The notes beneath the pieces were generated by a model that did not search any database, was not told where the DNA came from, and saw nothing but the letters and a program-made list of their open reading frames with translations. The position numbers and the translations under genes are program-made. This document shows positions 1-8,628 of a stretch of 64,000 bases of DNA, in pieces (within the stretch, counting starts at the first letter, position 1; each line of letters opens with the position of its first letter). Source of the DNA: Acidobacteriaceae bacterium KBS 83 (GTDB lineage: Bacteria; Acidobacteriota; Terriglobia; Terriglobales; Acidobacteriaceae); contig KB906733.1 of NCBI GenBank assembly GCA_000381585.1, positions 62,001 through 126,000 of the forward strand. The letters run 5' to 3'.

Positions 1-2
1 CC

Positions 3-1217
3 GAGATCGTCGACTTCTTCAAGAAGGCTGCGGCGCAGAACGCCAACGGGTATGTCAGCTTCCTCGGCGCGGGCGCCTATCGCCACTATCGTCCGGTGGT
101 CATCGATGCACTCGTGCAGCGCGGTGAGTTCCTCACCTCCTACACGCCCTATCAGCCGGAGATCACGCAGGGCACCCTCCAGGCGATCTTCGAATTCCAG
201 ACCATGATCTGCGAACTCACTGGTATGGACATCGCCAACGCCTCCATGTACGACGGCTCGACCGGCGCGGCCGAGGCCGTGATGATGGCCGTGCGCGTCA
301 CTGGCCGCTCCGGCGCGCTTGTCGCGAAGACCGTTCATCCCGAATACCGCGAGGTCCTCGCCACCTACGCACAGCACCAGAACATCGATAAGCAGGTGCT
401 CGCCTACGGCGAGGACGGCCGCGTCGATCTCAAAGCTCTCGACGCCGCCCTTACCGATCAGAGCGCGTGCGTCCTCGTGCAGTCGCCCAACTTCTTCGGC
501 GTCGTCGAGGATATCCCCGCCATCGCCGAGATCGCGCACAAGAAGGGCGCGCTCTTGATCGTCTCTATCGCGGAGGCCGTCTCGCTGGGCGCTGTGCGTC
601 CTCCACGCGAAGCCGACATCGTCTCCATGGAATCGCAGTCCTTCGGCGTCGCACTCAGCTATGGTGGCCCCTACTGCGGCGTCATCGCGGCGAAGGAAAA
701 GTATCTCCGCCAGATGCCCGGCCGCCTTGCCGGCCAGACCGTCGACAAGGATGGTACCCGCGGTTTCGTCCTCACGCTCTCCACGCGCGAGCAACACATC
801 CGCCGCGAAAAAGCCACTTCGAACATCTGCACCAATCAAGCCCTCGTCGCGCTCATGGCCACCATCTTCATGAGCGTCTACGGCAAAGAAGGCATCCGCG
901 AGTTGGCGCTGCACAACTTGGCCAAGGCGCAGTATGCGTCACAGGTATTGTCACAAAACGGAGCAAAGCTGCTCTTCGCCGGCACACCGCGCTTCCACGA
1001 GTTCGTCCTCCTCACCGACGAACCTACCGACACCATCAACACTCGCCTGCTCGATGACAAGATCATCGGCGGCCTCTCACTCCAGCGCTTCTACCCCGAG
1101 CTGGGGAACGCCAGCCTCTGGTGTGCCACCGAGCTCACCACCCGCGAACAGATCGATCAGACCGCGAAATTGCTAGCCGGCAGCCACAGCACCCAGCCCA
1201 CGCTGGTGCACGCATAA
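3..1217 (+). CDS. gcvPA: Glycine dehydrogenase (decarboxylating) subunit 1, 5' end cut by window
   Basis: This is the N-terminal half of the split P-protein of the glycine cleavage system, a cytoplasmic PLP-dependent decarboxylase that passes the aminomethyl group to lipoyl-GcvH. The reading frame is open from base 3 to the stop at 1215-1217 (404 residues seen; the family is about 450), so roughly 45 N-terminal residues lie outside. Recognisable family stretches are [38 protein letters not shown] and [19 protein letters not shown]. The PLP lysine is carried by the partner subunit, as usual for split P-proteins. gcvPB follows after 3 bases, so the two are almost certainly one operon, probably with gcvT and gcvH upstream of the window. 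Confidence 0.96.
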   Translation, partial: EIVDFFKKAAAQNANGYVSFLGAGAYRHYRPVVIDALVQRGEFLTSYTPYQPEITQGTLQAIFEFQTMICELTGMDIANASMYDGSTGAAEAVMMAVRVTGRSGALVAKTVHPEYREVLATYAQHQNIDKQVLAYGEDGRVDLKALDAALTDQSACVLVQSPNFFGVVEDIPAIAEIAHKKGALLIVSIAEAVSLGAVRPPREADIVSMESQSFGVALSYGGPYCGVIAAKEKYLRQMPGRLAGQTVDKDGTRGFVLTLSTREQHIRREKATSNICTNQALVALMATIFMSVYGKEGIRELALHNLAKAQYASQVLSQNGAKLLFAGTPRFHEFVLLTDEPTDTINTRLLDDKIIGGLSLQRFYPELGNASLWCATELTTREQIDQTAKLLAGSHSTQPTLVHA

Positions 1218-1220
1218 GGA

Positions 1221-2798
1221 ATGAGAATGGCTACAACGCCCGAAACGACAGAGCAGGGAAGCACCTTCACCGGCAATCGCCAGAAGGTCGCCGCGCACCT
1301 CACACAGAACGAGCCGTTACTCTTTGAAAAATCCTCGCCCGGCAAGCGCGGCTACCGCCTGCCGCCGCTCGACGTGCCCGAAGCCGACGCCGCCAAACTC
1401 CTCGGCGATGCCGCACGCACCGAAGCGCCCGAGCTCCCCGAGCTCTCCGAGATCGAAATCATTCGCCACTTCACGCGCCTCTCTACCTGGAACTACGCCA
1501 TCGACCTTGGCATGTATCCGCTCGGGAGCTGCACCATGAAGTACAACCCGCGCGTCAACGAATTCGTCTCGCGCCTCGAGGGCATCGCTGAAGCGCATCC
1601 ATATCAACCTGAATCGCTCTCGCAGGGCGCCCTGCAAGTGCTGCACACACTTGAGAAGGCGCTCATCGAAATCACCGGCATGGACACCATCACCTTGCAG
1701 CCCGCCGCCGGCGCGCACGGTGAGTTCACCGGCATCCTGCTCACCCGCGCCTATCACGAATCGAAAGGGAATCCGCGCCGCAAGGTCCTCATCCCCGACT
1801 CCGCGCACGGCACCAATCCTGCCACCGCTGCGGTCTGCGGCTACCAGGTCGAGAACCTCCGCTCCAACCAGCACGGCATGGTGGACATCGACCAACTCGC
1901 GAAGCAGGTCGACGACCAGACCGCCGCGCTCATGCTCACCAACCCCTCCACCATCGGCGTCTTCGAGGCCGAGATCCACAAGATCGCCGATGTCCTCCAC
2001 TCCAAAGGCGCGCTCCTTTATATGGACGGCGCCAACATGAACGCGCTCTGCGGCAAGACGCGCCCCGGCGATTTCGGCGTGGACGTCATGCACCTCAACC
2101 TGCACAAGACCTTCTCCACACCGCACGGCGGCGGTGGCCCCGGCTCCGGCCCGGTTGCGTGCAAGAAGATCCTCGAGCCTTTTCTGCCCACCCCTGTCGT
2201 CCGCGAAAATGCCGACGGCACACTCCGCCTCGACTACGATCGCCCGCACTCCGTCGGCCGCGTACGCATGTTCTATGGCAACTTCGGCATGTTCGTCCGC
2301 GCCCTCGCCTACATCCTTGCGAATGGCCCGGACGGCCTCCGCCAGACCACCGAAGACGCCGTGCTCAACGCCAACTACATCCGTAAAAAGCTCGAAGGCT
2401 ATTACGAATTGCCGTATAAGACGCCTTCGATGCACGAGGTCGTCTTCAGCGATAAGAAGCAGCAGGCGCGGGGTATCAAGACCGGCGACATCGCCAAGCG
2501 CCTCATCGATTATGGCTTCCACCCCTACACAGTTTCGTTCCCGCTCATCGTCCCCGGCGCGCTCATGATCGAGCCTACCGAGAGCGAATCGAAAGAAGAG
2601 CTCGATCTCTTCATTGATGCCATGCAGCAGATCGCGCGCGAAGTCGAAGAGAATCCGCTCCTGGTTCTGCAGGCGCCGCACGCCACCCGAGTCAAACGCA
2701 TGGACGAGACCGCCGCCGCGCGCAAGCCGATTCTTCGCTGGAAGGGCGCGCCGTCACGCGAGCCTCTCACCGTCGATACCGCCGCGAAGGAGTGGTAG
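1221..2798 (+). CDS. gcvPB: Glycine dehydrogenase (decarboxylating) subunit 2
   Basis: This is the PLP-binding half of the split glycine decarboxylase, working with GcvPA. At 525 residues it is of normal length. The PLP lysine is in HLNLHKTFSTPHGGGGPGSG (about K296). Other family signatures are LGSCTMKYNPR, PDSAHGTNPA and YMDGANMNA. The AAGGA ribosome-binding motif lies directly against the ATG at 1221, so the second ATG at 1227 (start MATTPET) has better spacing and may be the true start. The stop TAG at 2796-2798 overlaps the GTG of the next gene by one base. The product produces CO2 and feeds one-carbon units into tetrahydrofolate metabolism. Confidence 0.96.
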   Translation: MRMATTPETTEQGSTFTGNRQKVAAHLTQNEPLLFEKSSPGKRGYRLPPLDVPEADAAKLLGDAARTEAPELPELSEIEIIRHFTRLSTWNYAIDLGMYPLGSCTMKYNPRVNEFVSRLEGIAEAHPYQPESLSQGALQVLHTLEKALIEITGMDTITLQPAAGAHGEFTGILLTRAYHESKGNPRRKVLIPDSAHGTNPATAAVCGYQVENLRSNQHGMVDIDQLAKQVDDQTAALMLTNPSTIGVFEAEIHKIADVLHSKGALLYMDGANMNALCGKTRPGDFGVDVMHLNLHKTFSTPHGGGGPGSGPVACKKILEPFLPTPVVRENADGTLRLDYDRPHSVGRVRMFYGNFGMFVRALAYILANGPDGLRQTTEDAVLNANYIRKKLEGYYELPYKTPSMHEVVFSDKKQQARGIKTGDIAKRLIDYGFHPYTVSFPLIVPGALMIEPTESESKEELDLFIDAMQQIAREVEENPLLVLQAPHATRVKRMDETAAARKPILRWKGAPSREPLTVDTAAKEW

Positions 2799-3184
2799 TG
2801 GCCGATCCGAAAGACAGCGCGGAGGAAGCGCGAAGCGGTGTTTCAGCAGATAGGTCAAGCGGTGTTCCAGCAGATAAGTCAGGCGGTGTTGCGCAATATA
2901 GCGGCGCTTCGACCCTCGCCGAACACCGCGACTCTTTAGAAAAACACGAGTTCATGCTTGGCACGGAGCGGGGCCGCCTCGCCGTCTCGCTCGACATGCT
3001 CACCGACGCCCTCATCCTCATCGGCCAGCACGGCGTCTATTGCGTCTCCAACCGCAATCCCACCAAACCTGCGCTTGATCTCCAAACCGTTCTCGATCAG
3101 ATCAACGGCGCCAAGCAGCTCATCCAGTCCACCATGAGCGAACTCGAACGCAAGCGCGACCTGCGAATCGAAAAACCAAAATAG
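2798..3184 (+). CDS. Small conserved protein of unknown function, coupled to gcvPB
   Basis: This 128-residue soluble protein has no signal peptide or membrane segment, and I do not recognise its family. The chosen start is GTG at 2798, overlapping the gcvPB stop by one base and preceded by AAGGAG at 2787-2792. That geometry implies translational coupling. Residues about 8-35 are low complexity and come from a 24-base tandem repeat (see the repeat entry). Residues 45-128 look like a folded, mostly helical domain (LGTERGRLAVSLDMLTDALI, then a QLIQSTMSELERKRDL helix). The layout loosely recalls DUF1844 proteins, but I cannot confirm that. Its position suggests co-expression with glycine cleavage; a functional link is only inferred. 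Confidence 0.7.
   Translation: MADPKDSAEEARSGVSADRSSGVPADKSGGVAQYSGASTLAEHRDSLEKHEFMLGTERGRLAVSLDMLTDALILIGQHGVYCVSNRNPTKPALDLQTVLDQINGAKQLIQSTMSELERKRDLRIEKPK
2833..2904 (+). repeat. 24-base tandem repeat, three copies, inside the coding region
   Basis: Units begin AAGCGGTGTTTCAGCAGATA at 2833, AAGCGGTGTTCCAGCAGATA at 2857, and a diverged third copy AGGCGGTGTTGCGCAATATA at 2881. The first two differ at two positions. Because 24 is a multiple of three, the array encodes an in-frame octapeptide repeat of the type SGVxADxS near the N terminus of the small gene after gcvPB. Confidence 0.85.
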
Positions 3185-3288
3185 CTTGTGTTGGTAGTTG
3201 CTGAACGGCTGGATTTCAGCCGCCCCTCTCTCATAGCCTGCAAGTCAGTATTGAGCCGTTCGCGCCTTCATGACTGTGATGGGGCTTG

Positions 3289-3330
3289 CAAAAAATCGAT
3301 GGCGACCGCAGTTCGGCAATCGCCATCGAT
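3289..3330 (-). terminator. Intrinsic terminator of the minus-strand gene ending at 3347
   Basis: An 11-bp perfect stem (ATCGATGGCGA at 3295-3305 with TCGCCATCGAT at 3320-3330) with a 13-base loop is followed on the minus strand by six T residues (the AAAAAA run ending at 3295 on plus). It sits 17 bases after the stop of the small LTxxQ-like gene. Confidence 0.85.
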
Positions 3331-3346
3331 GAGAACGAGTATGTGA

Positions 3347-3655
3347 CTATGCAGCCATTGCTTGGCCTAGGAATTCCTTGGCCTTGCCGACTTCCGCATC
3401 CCACTTCGTCAATTGCTCCGGAGTCAGGAAGGCCACCAGACGTTGCCGGATCTCTGTACGATGGGTGATAACCTGTTTGGCGATGTCGGCTTTTGTGGTG
3501 TTTGGATTGGCCTTGAGGTATTCGCCGAGCTTGGCACGGCCTTCTGCCAGGGCCTCTTGGAGCCTTTGCTTCTGATCGTCACTGAGTTGGAGATCCGCGC
3601 CAAACCTCTTCAGCTCGGCGGCCGCTTGCTCACGTTGTTCGGTAGTTAAATTCAT
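3347..3655 (-). CDS. Small LTxxQ-like helical protein, no signal peptide
   Basis: This 102-residue, charged, all-helical protein is of unrecognised function. It contains two LTxxQ-type motifs, LTTEQ near the N terminus and LTPEQLTKW near the C terminus. These resemble the motif of Spy/CpxP periplasmic chaperones, but there is no export signal here, so it should stay in the cytoplasm. The start at 3655 is preceded by AGGAGT on the minus strand, a good ribosome-binding site. A strong intrinsic terminator lies directly downstream and no gene shares its strand nearby, so it is monocistronic. Expression may be high, given the clean control signals. It could also be a small regulator or a stress protein; the sequence does not decide. 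Confidence 0.75.
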   Translation of the reverse strand: MNLTTEQREQAAAELKRFGADLQLSDDQKQRLQEALAEGRAKLGEYLKANPNTTKADIAKQVITHRTEIRQRLVAFLTPEQLTKWDAEVGKAKEFLGQAMAA

Positions 3656-3998
3656 ATCGATACTCCTGTTCTGTTTCGGATATCAGAGTCCCACTCGAAA
3701 CTGCTCATGGTTCGAGTCGCCTTTAGTGAGAGTGGAATTGGTAGGGTTAAGGCGCCCTTGTCCGGCCCGGATCGGCGCGCACGGGCCACGCAGTGCGATG
3801 CCGCCAATCAGCCTTATCGATCACGCTTTCGGGACAGGACCGTCTCGCTGTGTATGGCAGCACGAACTATACGTCGTGCATGCGACACTTGCAATCGAAA
3901 ACGGGCCGAAACCCAAAAGACAACGAGAGGCAGAGAAGGATCTGCTTTTCTATCTGTGAACGGACTATGAACAGCACGTCATGTAAAATTAAAATTGC
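3656..3998. other. Intergenic, no supported gene
   Basis: About 340 bases between the small minus-strand gene and tRNA-Arg. Short open frames here have no ribosome-binding site or recognisable protein sequence. A TAAAAT at 3984-3989 lies about 10 bases upstream of the tRNA and is a plausible -10 element; no good -35 was found. Confidence 0.5.
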
Positions 3999-4075
3999 GC
4001 GCCCGTAGCTCAGCTGGATAGAGCGAATGCCTCCGGAGCATTAGGTCGGGAGTTCGAATCTCTCCGGGCGCACCA
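3999..4075 (+). tRNA. tRNA-Arg (anticodon CCG)
   Basis: This is a 77-base cloverleaf. The acceptor stem GCGCCCG pairs with CGGGCGC. The D arm is GCTC...GAGC. The anticodon stem AATGC/GCATT carries loop CTCCGGA, giving anticodon CCG, which reads CGG arginine codons. The T arm is GGGAG TTCGAAT CTCTC with one G-U pair. The discriminator is A and the CCA tail is encoded at 4073-4075. Confidence 0.97.
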
Positions 4076-4120
4076 TACCTTTCGGCTACGTTCACGCGTG
4101 CTGATACAGTCTCCATTCAG

Positions 4121-4882
4121 ATGAAACGTGAACGTTCCATCCTCCTGCGAACGATGGATGCCCCCAGACGAGGAACTGGCTTTAGTGCCGGAGTGGTCAT
4201 CGTTGTCGCTATACTCTCCGCGATCAGCATGGCGTATCCGAACCCATCTCATCATCCGGAAATTATCCGGAGCGTACGCACCCCACAGGATGCCGCGCTT
4301 AACCTGGATCCTCGGTCTCCGTTCTGGCGTGACGCTTCCCCGATATTCTTCGAGGGCGATAACTACGGCCGGCCGGTCCAGCAGTTAAGAACAGAGGTGC
4401 GATCCCGCTGGACGGATTCCAGTTTGTATCTCCTCTTTGTCTGCCCTTACCTGGATCTCAACCTGAAACCCTCGCCGCAAACCAAGACCGATACAAGCCA
4501 CCTTTGGAACTGGGACGTTGCCGAGGCGTTCATCGGCTCGGACTTCCAACACATTCGTCGCTACAAGGAATTCGAATTGTCGCCGCAAAACGAATGGCTC
4601 GATCTCGATATTGATCTCGACCAGCCTCATCGCGACGGCTCGAAGTGGAACTCTGGATTCGAGACCGCCGCACACATCGATCCGGAAAAGAAAATCTGGT
4701 ACGGAGCCATGCGCATTCCGTTCACTGCCATCGACCCGCAACAGCCCCATACCGGTAGCAAGCTTCGCATTAACTTCTTTCGCAGTCAGGGAGCCTCGCG
4801 ACAGCTCCTCGCCTGGCAGACCCCAATGGGCGAATCCTTCCATGTGCCGGAGCGCTTCGGCATCATGGAACTCACGCGGTAA
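4121..4882 (+). CDS. Secreted or anchored CBM9-like (carbohydrate-binding/DOMON-type) protein
   Basis: This 253-residue protein has a hydrophobic segment at about 22-40, which is a signal anchor or signal peptide. It is followed by a single beta-sandwich domain of the family-9 carbohydrate-binding type. Supporting stretches are SRWTDSSLYLLFVCPY, SHLWNWDVAEAFIGSD, YKEFELSPQNEWLDLDID and the terminal WQTPMGESFHVPERFG, all typical of CBM9-like stand-alone proteins of Acidobacteriota and Bacteroidota. No catalytic domain is attached. It probably sits in the periplasm or at the surface and may bind a sugar or act as a lectin-like accessory, but no ligand is indicated. It starts 46 bases after tRNA-Arg and may partly use read-through from it. 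The start could also be the ATG at 4154. Confidence 0.8.
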   Translation: MKRERSILLRTMDAPRRGTGFSAGVVIVVAILSAISMAYPNPSHHPEIIRSVRTPQDAALNLDPRSPFWRDASPIFFEGDNYGRPVQQLRTEVRSRWTDSSLYLLFVCPYLDLNLKPSPQTKTDTSHLWNWDVAEAFIGSDFQHIRRYKEFELSPQNEWLDLDIDLDQPHRDGSKWNSGFETAAHIDPEKKIWYGAMRIPFTAIDPQQPHTGSKLRINFFRSQGASRQLLAWQTPMGESFHVPERFGIMELTR

Positions 4883-4982
4883 CAGGTCGGTCTTAGCGAA
4901 TCCTATCTCGCGCGAAGACCAGCGGCGTCTCCCAGGCGACTTCAACTGCGTGGCATGCCGATAATGTCGCCCTTGGCTGCCT

Positions 4983-6167
4983 TTAGAGAAGCGCCTTAAC
5001 AAGCAATTTCACTATGTCTTTCAGAGGCATTACTGTCAGCAGTAGCGGCGTCATCGGAAGCAGGCTGGCAAGGATCAAATGGAGAACAGTGCGAAGATCG
5101 AGCGGCAGAAGGCCCATCTTTTCGATAAAACCGTAGCTGTTGCCGAGATCCGCGAGGGATTGAATATCACCCGTGCCCAGCAACGGTTCGTGTTCAGGAT
5201 TTTGGTTGCCGATCCATTTCCTCTGAAATGAGCCCGTGTAGGTGGTTGCGAGCGCGCCGTACTGATGGAGCCCTTTGCGTTTCGTCTTCAAGAGCCTGCC
5301 GGTGAAAATCACGAGCGGCCCCAGGATGATGAGGAGAGCCACCACAACATAGGTGGCAATCGCCGAGGCGAAGTTCTTCAACGGAGTTTGGTCATAGACG
5401 ATCATGTTCGCCAGGACGCCAACAGCTCCAACAGAATAAGAGAACAACAGGCTGCCGAAGAACCTCTGTGCCTCGCCTACGAATCCCAGTCCGCCGGATT
5501 CGTCCGGATGGGTCGGATAGAGGTGCATATCGAGTTTGGATACGCGGTTGAGAAATTGAAACCACAGAAAGAGCCGCCAGAGCCATCGCAACACCAGGAA
5601 CTGGAGCAACGGCACGCAAACCAGCAGCAGCCACCAGCCCGCCCAAGTGTGGGAAGAGAACGAACCGATTTGATTTGTCCGCCACGTTGAAACGTGAACG
5701 ACTGTCGCACCGGAAGAAATCATGGTGCCCACATATGCAATGACCGCAATCACGGCTTCTGCCAGAACAGAATCACGTGATCGTAGGCCGGCATCTATAT
5801 AGCTATCGAATTTCTGATAATCGCTCTCACCGACAACCCCCGATCTTATGAAGTGCTCCGCAGCTTCTGCGATCCTTGGCCCTAGAACGACTTCTGCAAC
5901 AAGCAGCAGCGGTATGGCAAGGAGAAAGCGCGTATACGCGCTGAAGTCACGCAGGAATGGCATGGTAACGTTGTGCCCTGCGGCTCTTCCCTGTATGGCA
6001 GACAAGATGAGCAACGGCAGCCAGGTAATCACCACAGATAGCGCCGCACGCCTGATAGTCAACGGCGCATGCTCCCTGATAAGCCCCACGCGCTTTTCAA
6101 GGTGGTAGAGAGGGCCGCCTTCCATGAGAAGGAATGGGCGGCAGCTACGGACCTCCTGTTGATTCAT
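4983..6167 (-). CDS. Polytopic inner-membrane protein of unknown function
   Basis: This 394-residue protein has about six or seven membrane segments, at roughly 43-60, 81-97, 137-157, 175-198, 242-260, 270-290 and 360-385. A soluble stretch of about 70 residues precedes the last one. The N terminus is cytoplasmic-looking and polar (PLYHLEKRVGLIREHAPLTI). Similar uncharacterised proteins occur in proteobacteria and acidobacteria; I do not know a function. It lies 103 bases downstream of the formylglycine-generating-enzyme homologue on the same strand, so the two could be co-transcribed. No transporter signature or catalytic motif is visible. Confidence 0.8.
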   Translation of the reverse strand: MNQQEVRSCRPFLLMEGGPLYHLEKRVGLIREHAPLTIRRAALSVVITWLPLLILSAIQGRAAGHNVTMPFLRDFSAYTRFLLAIPLLLVAEVVLGPRIAEAAEHFIRSGVVGESDYQKFDSYIDAGLRSRDSVLAEAVIAVIAYVGTMISSGATVVHVSTWRTNQIGSFSSHTWAGWWLLLVCVPLLQFLVLRWLWRLFLWFQFLNRVSKLDMHLYPTHPDESGGLGFVGEAQRFFGSLLFSYSVGAVGVLANMIVYDQTPLKNFASAIATYVVVALLIILGPLVIFTGRLLKTKRKGLHQYGALATTYTGSFQRKWIGNQNPEHEPLLGTGDIQSLADLGNSYGFIEKMGLLPLDLRTVLHLILASLLPMTPLLLTVMPLKDIVKLLVKALL

Positions 6168-6270
6168 AAATCCCCTTTCCCCGGACTACTTCTTCGAGCC
6201 GGATGGGAACGCGCTGGGGCGCCTCACTTGGTGGTAAGACAGATTGCGCAAAGGACCTTGCTTCTCTCAA

Positions 6271-7512
6271 CTACGCACCCTGCTGCGCACGAGACTTCGG
6301 ACTGGGCTGCTTGGTCTCCCATTGCTGAAGCGTCATGACACATCGAAAGCCAAGGTGATTCGTCCCGGTATCGGTGTCGCCCTTGCCCCGCGTGCCCACC
6401 ATGTAACGCGAGCAGTATTGATCAGTGCACAGAAATGAGCCGCCACGCTGCGCCTTTTTCGCATGGCCCGGTTCAGCAGGATCGAACGCCGACTCCGGCC
6501 CCTCCGGGTTTCGTGCTACGCCGCCCTGCGCTACAAGTTGCTGGTAGTAGTCGGGCCGGTACCAGTCGCTTGTCCACTGCCACACATCCCCTGCCATGTC
6601 ATAAAGCCCATATCCATTGGCCGGAAACGTAGCAACCGGCGAGATGCCGGCATAGCCGTCGCCTCCAGTATCTTTGTCGGGAAAGTGTCCCTGGTGTGTG
6701 TTGGCCATCCAGCGTCCACTGGGTCGAAACTCATCGCCCCAGATGTAAGGCTTGCCCGCAAGACCACCCCGCGCCGCGAACTCCCACTCCGCCTCCGTCG
6801 GCAGTCTCTTCCCGGCCCACTTCGCATATGCAACTGCATCCTCGTATGCCACCTGGACGACGGGATAGTTGTCCTTTCCCGTGATGCTGCTCTTCGGACC
6901 AAGTGGATGACGCCAATTTGCGCCCGCAACATAATTCCACCACTGAAAGTAGTCGTTGAGAGGCACCCCGTGATCGGGCGGGCTAAAGACCACCGAGCCC
7001 GCGACCAGATTCTCCGGTGGCGCTCCAGGAAAGTCCTCCGCGCGCGGCTTTCTTTCCGCAACGGTGACATATCCAGTCGCCCGAACGAACTTCGCAAATT
7101 CCGCATTGGTGACATCGCTCTTGTCCATGAAGAAGCCATCGACATAAACGCGGTGAACAGGGCGGGAATCGATCGTCGCCTTCATCCCCACCTCATCCAT
7201 GTCCGGTGGATCCTGCGCGCCCATCGAGAACTCTCCGCCGGAAATCCAGGCCATGCCGCGCGGTGTTTTCGCTGGAGCGGGGGAGGCATTCGGTTCCGTT
7301 GCAGCGAATGCGGCATTCGCTGCGGGGGGCGGCATCGGAGCTACGGCCGAAGCGGGCGGCGCCACGCGTGCATCGGCGCGCCCCGGAGACATTTGCCTGT
7401 AGGCGATGACACCCACGATCGCCGCCATGACGATCGCGGCGTATGCCAGCCAGCGGCGTTTGCTCTGTTCTTTATTTGCTCGCGCCGTCTTACTTGTTTT
7501 TCGTTGACTCAT
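6271..7512 (-). CDS. Formylglycine-generating enzyme (FGE/SUMF1-type) with N-terminal membrane anchor
   Basis: This 413-residue protein has a membrane anchor at about 21-38, then an Ala/Pro-rich linker (to about 85), then a complete FGE-sulfatase domain. Family stretches are MAWISGGEFSMGA, DGFFMDKSDVTNAEF, RLPTEAEWEFAARGG, GLYDMAGDVWQWTSDWY and NHLGFRC. Unlike many relatives (EgtB, PvdO), it keeps both active-site cysteines in GGSFLCTDQYCSRY (Cys362 and Cys367, five residues apart). These are the copper-binding pair of aerobic FGEs that oxidise a sulfatase cysteine to formylglycine. The charged N terminus before the helix predicts the catalytic domain on the periplasmic side. No sulfatase gene is in the window. 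The function is strongly suggested by the residues, but substrates are unknown. Confidence 0.88.
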   Translation of the reverse strand: MSQRKTSKTARANKEQSKRRWLAYAAIVMAAIVGVIAYRQMSPGRADARVAPPASAVAPMPPPAANAAFAATEPNASPAPAKTPRGMAWISGGEFSMGAQDPPDMDEVGMKATIDSRPVHRVYVDGFFMDKSDVTNAEFAKFVRATGYVTVAERKPRAEDFPGAPPENLVAGSVVFSPPDHGVPLNDYFQWWNYVAGANWRHPLGPKSSITGKDNYPVVQVAYEDAVAYAKWAGKRLPTEAEWEFAARGGLAGKPYIWGDEFRPSGRWMANTHQGHFPDKDTGGDGYAGISPVATFPANGYGLYDMAGDVWQWTSDWYRPDYYQQLVAQGGVARNPEGPESAFDPAEPGHAKKAQRGGSFLCTDQYCSRYMVGTRGKGDTDTGTNHLGFRCVMTLQQWETKQPSPKSRAQQGA

Positions 7513-7953
7513 AAACAGCTCTTCACTCTACAAGTGTTCCCGCCTCTGAAAGATACTCGGCCGGCGCATCGGCCAAAAAAGCAAAACCGTGCCTCATCTG
7601 GAACCGTGCAGCCGGACCTATTGCGCAGATTCCATCGGCCTTGGCTGCATGCAGTACTCTACTCGCCCAGTGTGTGGACAGCTGAATTCGGGTCGTGCCG
7701 TGCAGGAGACCGCCGCCGGCACACCGCCGCCGTGCCTCACTCGAATCTGCGAGATGCCAAAACCTCGTGTACCGGCCAGCATAGGTGTCTTGGCGGCCGG
7801 TTCAACTGGCAAAATTGACAGGTGGTCGGGACGTGAGGCGCGACTGTGAAGAATGCTAGTTGCGAATATCTATCGACCAGGGTCAGCCTTGGAGTCTGTA
7901 AGCGACTATAACCAGGCTGCCGACCGGGATGCGCATGCCTATGACGGGTGACC
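7513..7953. other. Divergent intergenic region
   Basis: About 440 bases separate the FGE homologue (minus) from the secreted unknown (plus). It should hold the promoters of both. I found no convincing -35/-10 pair, repeat or RNA structure, and the short open frames look spurious. Confidence 0.4.
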
Positions 7954-8628
7954 ATGCCAAGGGTAGCGGGGATTCTGGCAGTCGCGATAGGGTGTCTCAC
8001 TCAGGCATTTCTTTGCCATGGTCAGTCGCAATCGCAGACCACAGAGAACCAGATCAATGTGAACTGGCTCTATGGCTCATACATCCCGAAGGGTGTTCCC
8101 CGGCTGCCTCTGAATGGTCATCAACGCGCGGTCCTCTACGTCAGGCAGACCTACACCACGCCCGGCATTTACGTGAAGACAACATTCTTTGCGCTCCGCG
8201 ACCAGGCCGCGTATCCGCAATGGGGAGACGGATTTGGAGGGTTCGCAAAGCGGCTCGGAAACCACCAGGTTCAATTCATCATTCAGAACTCCATTACATC
8301 ATTGGGAAACGGCGTGGTCGGATGGGAGCCGCGCTACGACCGCTGCACCTGCGTAGGCTTCTGGCCTCGTACACGGCGCGCAATTGCGAGGAACTTTGTG
8401 ACCTACGATCGAACGGAGAAATCGCAGCGGCCACAACTCATGCCCTATATCGGCGCTTTCGGCTCTGCAGCGCTGGCAACCGAGTGGGACCCGGGAAATT
8501 CCAAATGGACGGTCAAGGGATATCAGGTCGCAGTGACGCAAGTCTTCGTCGGTGCTGGAATCAACCGGATCGGCGAGTTCTCTCCAGAGATCACCCGTAT
8601 TCTGAAAAGAAAGAAGCACGAACCATAG
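7954..8628 (+). CDS. Secreted protein of unknown function
   Basis: This protein has about 224 residues. A signal peptide (IAVAIG-type hydrophobic core ending near FLCHGQS) leads into a soluble domain I do not recognise, with recurrent aromatic and basic residues and the pair CTC in the middle (YDRCTCVGFWPR). The ATG at 7954 is preferred over the in-frame GTG at 7948. The sequence is compatible with a periplasmic or outer-membrane beta-rich protein, for instance VGWEPRYDRC and YIGAFGSAALATEWD. It is flanked by long intergenic spaces, so it is monocistronic. Similar orphan secreted proteins are common in Acidobacteriota; no function can be assigned. Confidence 0.68.
   Translation: MPRVAGILAVAIGCLTQAFLCHGQSQSQTTENQINVNWLYGSYIPKGVPRLPLNGHQRAVLYVRQTYTTPGIYVKTTFFALRDQAAYPQWGDGFGGFAKRLGNHQVQFIIQNSITSLGNGVVGWEPRYDRCTCVGFWPRTRRAIARNFVTYDRTEKSQRPQLMPYIGAFGSAALATEWDPGNSKWTVKGYQVAVTQVFVGAGINRIGEFSPEITRILKRKKHEP

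Noticed and set aside
1317-2681. 454-residue open frame antisense to gcvPB
   Set aside because: The composition is that of a GC-rich shadow frame (repeated V/E/D/G runs), there is no ribosome-binding site, and the opposite strand encodes a fully conserved enzyme.
6463-7818. 451-residue frame antisense to the FGE homologue
   Set aside because: Arginine-rich shadow with no recognisable domain; FGE motifs on the other strand are complete.
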